From NCBI GenBank assembly GCA_010645155.1, contig CM021323.1, positions 10,437,083-10,501,082 of the forward strand: 64,000 bases of DNA. The letters are read 5' to 3'. A program made the position numbers and the translations under genes. Origin of the DNA: Tigriopus japonicus. Lineage: Eukaryota; Arthropoda; Copepoda; Harpacticoida; Harpacticidae. The notes below the pieces were generated by a model. That model worked only from the letters and a program-made list of their open reading frames with translations. It made no database searches and had not been told where the DNA came from. The stretch's first letter is position 1; every line of letters starts with the position of its first letter. Positions 57,928-64,000 of the stretch are shown in pieces.

Positions 57928-59956
57928 ATGTCGGCGGCAACTGAGGTGAGTTTGGCCCAAGATTTGTCGGGGGGAAAACCTTTGCTTTTGTAGTTGGCAA
58001 AAGATCTGTGAACATGCGAATAGACCTAGTCCGATCGATCCAAAAAAGACTTGAGCCTCAAACGTCTGGGCGGAAAGTGAACTGCGACATCCTGGGGAGT
58101 ACAAGAGAGAGAGAAAGAAAGAAATGTTGTGAATGATGCCTTGCACCTTTTTTTCTTTCATTCTTTTGACTCCTTTTTGGGACCACACATTTATGACGGA
58201 TGCTGATCATGGTAGTGGCGTATGAAAAGGGGATCTATCATCTTGGGTTGGCTCTTAGACAGATCATCATCGGGCCTGATCCATTAGTTGTGCGTGTATG
58301 AGTGTGATTGTGGGCGTCTTTCTTTCTCTCTCTCTATCTCTTGCGTTGTCTGTTTCGTTGCAGTACACTTTCCGCATGGGCGATGCGGTTTGGGCCAAAA
58401 TGAAAGGCTTTGCGGCTTGGCCGGGTAAGATTGATTATCCGCCGGAGAACATGAAAAGACCCGCCATGAAGAAGGTCATGCACTGCGTGTTCTTCTTTGG
58501 TACGCACGACTTTGCCTGGCTCCTCGAGTCCGATCTCAAACCCTATCAGGAGTTCAAGAACACATTCTGGAACAATAGCAAAAAGAAGTCCAACAGTTTC
58601 AAGAAGGCCATCAACGAAATCGAAGAGTTTCTCAAAACGGGCAAAACCTTCAAAGACACGGGCGCGTCCTCCTCCGCCGAAGACGCGCAAATGGACGCGG
58701 ACTTTGACGCCCTAGTCTCGGGCGCCAGCAGCAAACCCAGTACACCCGTTTCGGCCGTCAAGAAATCGGCCAAGAAACGGAATCTGTCTCATGACAGCGA
58801 AGATAGCGGCTCCAGCAGTAGCACGAGAAAGACCAAACCCGCCGGTCGACCCACGAAGAAGATCCGCGAAGAAGTCTCGCCCGAACGCGAAAATAGCCAC
58901 AACCACACCGCCGCCTCGTCCGCAGCACTCGTGTCCAGTAGTGGGAATTCGAGTAGCAGTAGCAAGAAAAGTGCCTCCTCCGCGGCCGTGTCCAACTTCT
59001 TGGACCGACCCACCCTCCACACGCCCGCCTCGCCCAACTTTGACTTGTCGAGCACGTCGCAAACCCTCAAGGAGAAATCCATCGAGCCGTCCAAACTCAA
59101 CTTCGGCTTCCTCGGCCTCGGAATCATGGGCAGTGGCATGGTCAAGAACCTGCTCAACTCAGGGCACAACGTCACGGTCTGGAATCGCACGGCCGAGAAG
59201 ATGACCGAATTCGTGCGGATCGGCGCCAAACAGGCCCTCACACCCGGCGACGTGATCGCGGAGTCGGACATTGCCTTCTCGTGTGTGGCGGATCCGCAAG
59301 CCGCCAAGGACATGGTCTTCGGCAACTGCGGTGTCCTCACCGAGATGACTACCACCAAAGGCTACGTCGAGATGACCGGGATCGACGCTGACACGTCACA
59401 GGACATCGCCGAAGCCATCTGTCTCAAAGGAGGTCGCTATTTGGAAGCCCAAGTTCAAGGCTCAAAAACGCAGGCCAATGAAGGCACGTTGGTGCTGCTC
59501 GTATCGGGGGATCGCTCGCTTTTCGACGATTCGCAGTCCTGCTTTCAAGCCATGGGCCGAAACACGTTCTACCTGGGCGAGGTGGGCAACGCCTCCAAGA
59601 TGAATCTCGTCCTCCAACTCATGAGCGGCGTGGCATTAGCGGGTTTCGCCGAGGGCATGGCCTTGGCTGATCGGGCGGGTCTGCAGCAAAAGGACGTGTT
59701 GGAAGTCTTGGGTCTAACCAGCCTGGCGTGTCCCCTCATGGTGGAGAAAGGCAAGGCTATCATCGAGGGCGCTTTCCCCACCCACCACCCGCTACAGCAT
59801 ATGCAAAAGGACCTGAAACTCGCCCTGAACATGGGCGATCAATTGGAGCAGCCTCTGCCCCTCTCTGCCTCGGCCAATGAAGTGTTCAAGCACGCCAAGC
59901 GACTTGGCTACGGAGAGCACGATACCTCTGCCGTTTACATTCGCGCGCGGTTCTAA
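57928..59956 (+). CDS. GLYR1: GLYR1/NDF homologue: PWWP domain fused to a 3-hydroxyisobutyrate-dehydrogenase-like domain
   Basis: Two coding exons: 57928-57945 (MSAATE, then GAG|GTGAGT) and 58364-59956 (TTGCAG|TAC), with a 418-bp intron. The joined protein is 536 aa, like the roughly 550-aa vertebrate GLYR1. Residues 7-95 form a PWWP domain (MGDAVWAKMKGFAAWPGKI). A Ser/Lys-rich linker follows with an AT-hook-like AGRPTKKI (166-173). Residues 252-536 form a beta-hydroxyacid dehydrogenase fold with Rossmann motif GLGIMG (257-262). GLYR1/NDF proteins bind H3K36-methylated nucleosomes and help demethylation or polymerase passage; the dehydrogenase part is thought to be a non-catalytic tetramerisation module. 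Here the catalytic-Lys position aligns, by eye, to Asn420, and the usual SGG substrate motif reads VQGSK, supporting loss of enzyme activity. Confidence 0.93.
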
Positions 59957-61052
59957 TCATCCCGAGGGTGGAACGCGTCGCATGATAAAGATGAAGATGA
60001 TTGCCTTTTTTTACTCGATTATTATGAACACAAGATGATGAGGATAACAAATATGATGACGATGTTAATACTATTGCATCTGATCCCTGCTCTAGACGAA
60101 CGGCATACCATGCGGTCTGGAGGAGGGCGGGTATGAAGACAAACAGTACAATCAACGGGGATAGAAGAGGACCGACCGCTCGAAAATGCTTTTGTATGCT
60201 TGTGTAGAAAACCTGTTGAGAGAATGTGAACAACCAACCTTACCCCATCTGGCCCTCCCTCTTCGTCCACCGTGTCCTTCCCCATTTTCATCCGGTTCCG
60301 ACTAATTCGAACACGAGGACAACCCAAAGTTGTTAAATCCTTGATTTGAAAAGTGAAGTTTTCAAAGCCAATATCGAAGATGATGAATAATAAACAAACA
60401 AAAAGTCCCCATACGACAAAGAGAAACAAATAAAACCAACACCGCGCAGTTCTACTTGAAATTTCCATTGCACGTTCAAACCAAAGAAAACAAGCGATTT
60501 GGGGCCTGTGTTCAAATTCCATGGGCAATGTTCTTGGGGAGGGGGATATTCGATCTCAGAATGACGTTTGAATGTATCCTGAAATTTGAATGCCGCTATT
60601 TTCTTGACCCGAATGTGAATGGAATTTATCGACGAAACCTACACTGCGGCATTTTATTGCTTCAGTCTTAAAAGCATTGATCTCAAAGGTTCTTTATCAC
60701 GATCTGATGTGATATTTCAGATACAATTTGGTGTTATGGAAAGATACCATGCTCCTACTAAACTGTTCCATCAACCATATCACTAACTGGTTTTCTCTTG
60801 TAGTTCTATAGATGCGAAATACAAACTTGAAAATTTACTCACTTATCCGACATGGTAGGCAGGACGAAAATTATGTCCATTTCATTTTAAAACGAAAAAT
60901 AACGCTACCGTTTGATTTCTTCAAACCAAAACCTTTTCAAGAGCTACAGTTATGTTCGAAAATAATTCGTTTGCCATTTGGCTGAAGGGCTCGAGCCCAA
61001 ACACTATCAATTCAAATTTTGAAAGCCATCAAAATTTTCAATCTCAATTTAA
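59957..61052. other. 3' UTR of the GLYR1 homologue and spacer
   Basis: Contains an AATAAA at 60389-60394, a plausible polyadenylation signal for the upstream gene. No coding exon is recognised here, although an upstream exon of the following dsRNA-binding gene could be hidden. Confidence 0.35.
60389..60394 (+). terminator. Candidate polyadenylation signal of the GLYR1 homologue
   Basis: AATAAA about 430 bases after the stop codon, in an A-rich context. Confidence 0.3.
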
Positions 61053-62287
61053 ATGCAAATCAGGGGATCCACGGTTGTAGAGGTTTTATTATTTCAGCCA
61101 CAGCTCAATCCATCTGCAACCAACCCACCCGTCAAAGAAGAGCGAGAATCGCCCACAAAAACGCCTCTCAAAGGTTTTCCAGTCAAGTTCCGAGGCATTA
61201 GTAAGTACTAATTCACCAAGTAGAACTTGGCCTGTCAGGTATCAGTCACAAATGAACTCGTCCCATAGACAAGGCCAAGGCCAAAACCATCCCGGGCTCC
61301 ATCAAACGTAAACGGGCCAATTACCGACTCCGAAAACTGATTGCTCCTAAATCGCCCATCTTGTTGCTTAATGAAATGATTGGAACGACTCCTTTCACTT
61401 TCGAAGAGGGTCCCATCGTGGGTGGACCTACTCCTATGAGGCTCATTACAGCCCATTGTGAGGTAGGTCAAGCTAAAATCTTATTTCAACCTGAACAACC
61501 CAAGCAAAAGCACCTTCTCTTTCCAAGGTGGAAGGTCAAGCCTTCAGTGGAACGGGACCAAATCGGCAAATCGCCAAGAACTTTTGTGCCGAGAGCGTGA
61601 TCCAATACATCGCCATTCAACGGAGCTCCAATGGTTCCAAAAGTGTTCCCAGTTCCACCACCTCCAACGTAGGTGGGGAAGATATGGTCACTGGAGGCGA
61701 TGAAGATGCGGCTTCTGGATCCAACAATGAAGAGACCACGGGACATGGAGAGTCCACCGGAGCTCCTCGGAACACCATCGGTATGACCGATACACCTTGG
61801 GTGCAACTAGCCTCTTTAGCGTTGTTCAAGATGTTCAATGATTGGCAAGTCCATGGCTATTCCATTCCCAATGACCTCATGAAACAGCCCAATGACTCGC
61901 CAGCCGCTAAAAACGCGTCTAACAAGGTAAGCACAAGACAAGTACGTATTCCTTTGCCCAATATAACCGCTGTGCTTTCTTAATCGGTAGCAAGGCGAAG
62001 AGGTTGCTCGTCCATTGCCCGAGAATCCCACGGAAAAACATCCGGTTCAGTTATTGCACGAATTACGAGGTCCGATTACTTACGTGACCACCGAGCAAAG
62101 AGGTCAACCCCCATCGCTGACCTTTGTTATGGAATGTGCATTGGATGGAAAAGTGTTCAGAGGTGAAGGTCGGAACAAGAAAGAGGCCAAGAAGAAGGCT
62201 TCGATTGCGGCTCTCAAGGAACTTCATGGGGTCGAATATCCGGATTCAACCACGGAGACCATTGCACCGGTTGAAGCCACGGCTTAA
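61053..62287 (+). CDS. Double-stranded-RNA-binding protein with two dsRBDs (ADAR/DIP1-like), four exons visible
   Basis: Exons: 61053 or 61098-61200, 61269-61462, 61528-61926 and 61991-62287. All have GT-AG introns of 64-68 bp and phases that join exactly. From 61098 the product is 330 aa. Alternatively an ATG at 61053, just after an in-frame TAA, opens directly into the same frame and gives 345 aa. The ATTTCAG at 61091-61097 instead suggests that 61098 is an exon start and that an upstream exon is missing. dsRBD1 (about residues 65-135, from 61098) includes SPILLLNEMIG, VEGQAFSGTGPNRQIAK. dsRBD2 (about 247-313) has HPVQLLHELRG, KVFRGEGRNKKEAKKKAS. Between them lies TPWVQLASLALFKMFNDWQ. No deaminase domain follows, so this is not a complete ADAR. 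A role in dsRNA binding is well supported; the pathway is not. Confidence 0.82.
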
Positions 62288-63541
62288 AGGCAGAATCCAT
62301 TTTCATTTGTGCGTGTGCGCTTTTTTTTTGTCTTGTCCTTGGACAAATGTTTGTTTTTAATGCCCTATTTGCCTTCGAACTACCAATAGAGAAAGAAGAA
62401 GAATTTGTTTAGAAATCTGTTTTATCTTTGAAATTTGACTCGGTATGAACGGAGTAGTTTTAGACCAAGAGCTATTACTCAGCAATGAAAATGAAGCGAG
62501 AGATCATGAAGCCACACTATTCTGCTCGTTCTATGTAAAAAATTGTTGTTGCGAAAGGTGTTAAACTCGTTGAAAATCCAAGTGGCAGCACTTAAGGTGT
62601 AGCAATGGAAAAAGAACTGTCACTTGACTAATTGTTGACTATGTAAGAGCTCTTGGGAATAAGATTTTCCTAAAGACAGTGAAGATACGCTACAGATACC
62701 CTTGTCTTGATTTAAAGTGATTTGTGAAAAGAAATTGCTCAGACACTTGATTCTCAGTAAATTGAGCTGATGATCTTTCGTTGGACGGTTTTTAGCCACG
62801 TAGCCTGTTTGTCACTCATATCTAGAATTGGACTTCTGAGGCACTTGGAACATGAGCTCCAAAGGCTAGTTTTCAACATTTACTCAGGAAATCGGAAGAC
62901 TGATCGATTCAAGCTGGAAATTTAGAACAAAGTCAAGGCAGAACCCTCTATTTCCTGCCATCTCAACCTTTCTTATCCTCCTTCTCGAGCGAGATATGCT
63001 TGCTGGTGGCTTGGAATTTGACCAATCGGCCGTTATTTGATCCCAAAGCAGCCAAGACATGAAGAAGAAAAAAGAAGACGAAAACATATATCAATCAGGG
63101 CAGTTGGGAAGAAGATATCAGCGAACTCTTCACCACTCGACCTGCCAGAATAAGTCTGACTCAAGACTTCTTTGTCTAAGCATGGACTAATTGCCAAATT
63201 ATGCTGAATAATCCGTATTGTTTGGATTGGTAAATGGGGCCAAAAAGATTGGACATGTGATTTATGAACACCGACAATTCAATGACTATCGTATTCCAAA
63301 GAACTTGCTCGTGGAATTTGTACATTTTTATTGAATATGTAGAAAAGGTTTCAAAGAAAATAAGGATAACATATTTGCTTATCTCTAAAGAGTGCAGTTG
63401 TACAGGAAGGACAATTCGTTTGAATTTAAAAACACATATCTTGCTAATTCTTGAACGTCGATGAGGATCATCAAAATATTTGAGAAAATATGAATAGACC
63501 TAAACACTAAAGGAATCTTTTGCAATTCAAAGCAATGACCT
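62288..63541. other. Gene-free stretch
   Basis: 3' UTR of the dsRNA-binding gene followed by AT-rich DNA. No exon is supported. Confidence 0.4.
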
Positions 63542-63930
63542 TTGCGCTTACAAGGGGCTTCAAAACAAATGCAACAGAAAACCACTATCATTGCTAGGGC
63601 TTGTTCACTTCATTCACCATTAGTTTCGCCAAATATCAATTCATTTACAATTAATATTCCTTTAAATGAAAGTTGTGATGTAGCGTTTGATCAAGGAATC
63701 GATTTTGAGGTAGTTACGAATAATCGTTACCGGGTATTAAAAAAAAAAGAATCAGTTTTAAAGTATTCATTGAATTAGATTGGCCAAACCCTTTGCTTGA
63801 AGTCAAAAAAGAACAATTGAACAATTTCCCCAAATTTAATATAAAGGCGACGACGATTACTCGTGAAGGGTATTTTTTGAAAGCAGGGAGTGTTCGTGAC
63901 TCGGACTTTTTTCTCCCTTCCGAATGTTAG
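63542..63930 (+). pseudogene. Coding-like remnant broken at a poly-A run
   Basis: An open frame (63542-63778) with protein-like content (INIPLNESCDVAFDQGIDFE) enters a run of ten A residues near 63740-63752. Coding-like content then appears to continue in a neighbouring frame to a TAG near 63930 (for example DWPNPLLEVKKEQ). One slipped base at the A run would explain this. I do not recognise the family. It may be a transposon protein, an exon of an unseen gene with an assembly error, or chance in AT-rich sequence. Confidence 0.25.
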
Positions 63931-64000
63931 CAAAAATCGAAAATTAGGAAACATAAAGTGAAAAAAGTGTTTGTATCTTAAGAATTGTTTTCTGCCCCAT

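Noticed and set aside
57667..58188. 173-codon minus-strand ORF opposite the GLYR1 first exon and intron
   Set aside because: It overlaps the real start exon of GLYR1 on the other strand, has no recognisable domain and looks like low-complexity translation.
58712..59358. Long minus-strand and alternate-frame ORFs within the GLYR1 coding exon
   Set aside because: Shadows of the GC-rich coding sequence; the plus-strand frame has clear PWWP and dehydrogenase motifs.
1..64000. CRISPR arrays, bacterial operons, rRNA genes
   Set aside because: No spaced direct repeats, no prokaryotic gene layout and no rRNA-like sequence were seen.

Overview
This is a eukaryotic nuclear window. Genes are split by short GT-AG introns (64-68 bp in several cases). 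Around them lie gene-poor DNA, microsatellites and many decayed transposons. The gene set (GLYR1/NDF-type PWWP-dehydrogenase, PET100, an ecdysteroid-kinase-like protein with the CHK fold, an ankyrin/SOCS-box protein, a dsRNA-binding protein) and the gene structure suggest an arthropod. My best guess is a crustacean such as a copepod. That is inference from family recognition, not a database match.

Layout. 1-36 kb: no complete host gene is visible. It holds a 5'-truncated non-LTR retrotransposon (1-1075), a 595-bp TA-flanked MITE (6637-7231), a tRNA-related SINE (about 13.5 kb), a 1.2-kb foldback with a perfect 52-bp palindrome (17.84-19.01 kb), a second MITE copy (27012-28153) split by a nested TA-flanked foldback (27200-27803), and an 880-bp hAT-like element (32999-33878) with a perfect 8-bp target duplication and an intact 221-codon ORF of unknown function.

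36-44.2 kb: an ankyrin/SOCS-box gene on the minus strand, an 802-bp hAT MITE (39935-40736, perfect 8-bp target duplication), then two plus-strand genes 134 bp apart: PET100 (two exons) and a single-exon leucine-rich-repeat protein with a possible VHL-type box. 44.2-53.3 kb: repeat-rich, with an inverted duplication at 46.6-47.1 kb, a TTAATCC-rich island at 50.3-50.8 kb and an internally deleted mariner (51662-52184).

53.4-62.3 kb: three plus-strand genes: an ecdysteroid-kinase-like protein with HGE in place of the usual HGD, the GLYR1/NDF homologue, and a protein with two dsRNA-binding domains. 62.3-64 kb: mostly empty, apart from a frameshifted coding-like remnant near the end.

The host genes do not form one pathway. 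They act in ubiquitin-ligase substrate recognition (two candidates), cytochrome c oxidase assembly, small-molecule phosphorylation, nucleosome-associated transcription and dsRNA binding. The most novel-looking material is the set of non-autonomous DNA transposons and foldbacks, above all the short hAT-like element carrying a long unrecognised ORF.
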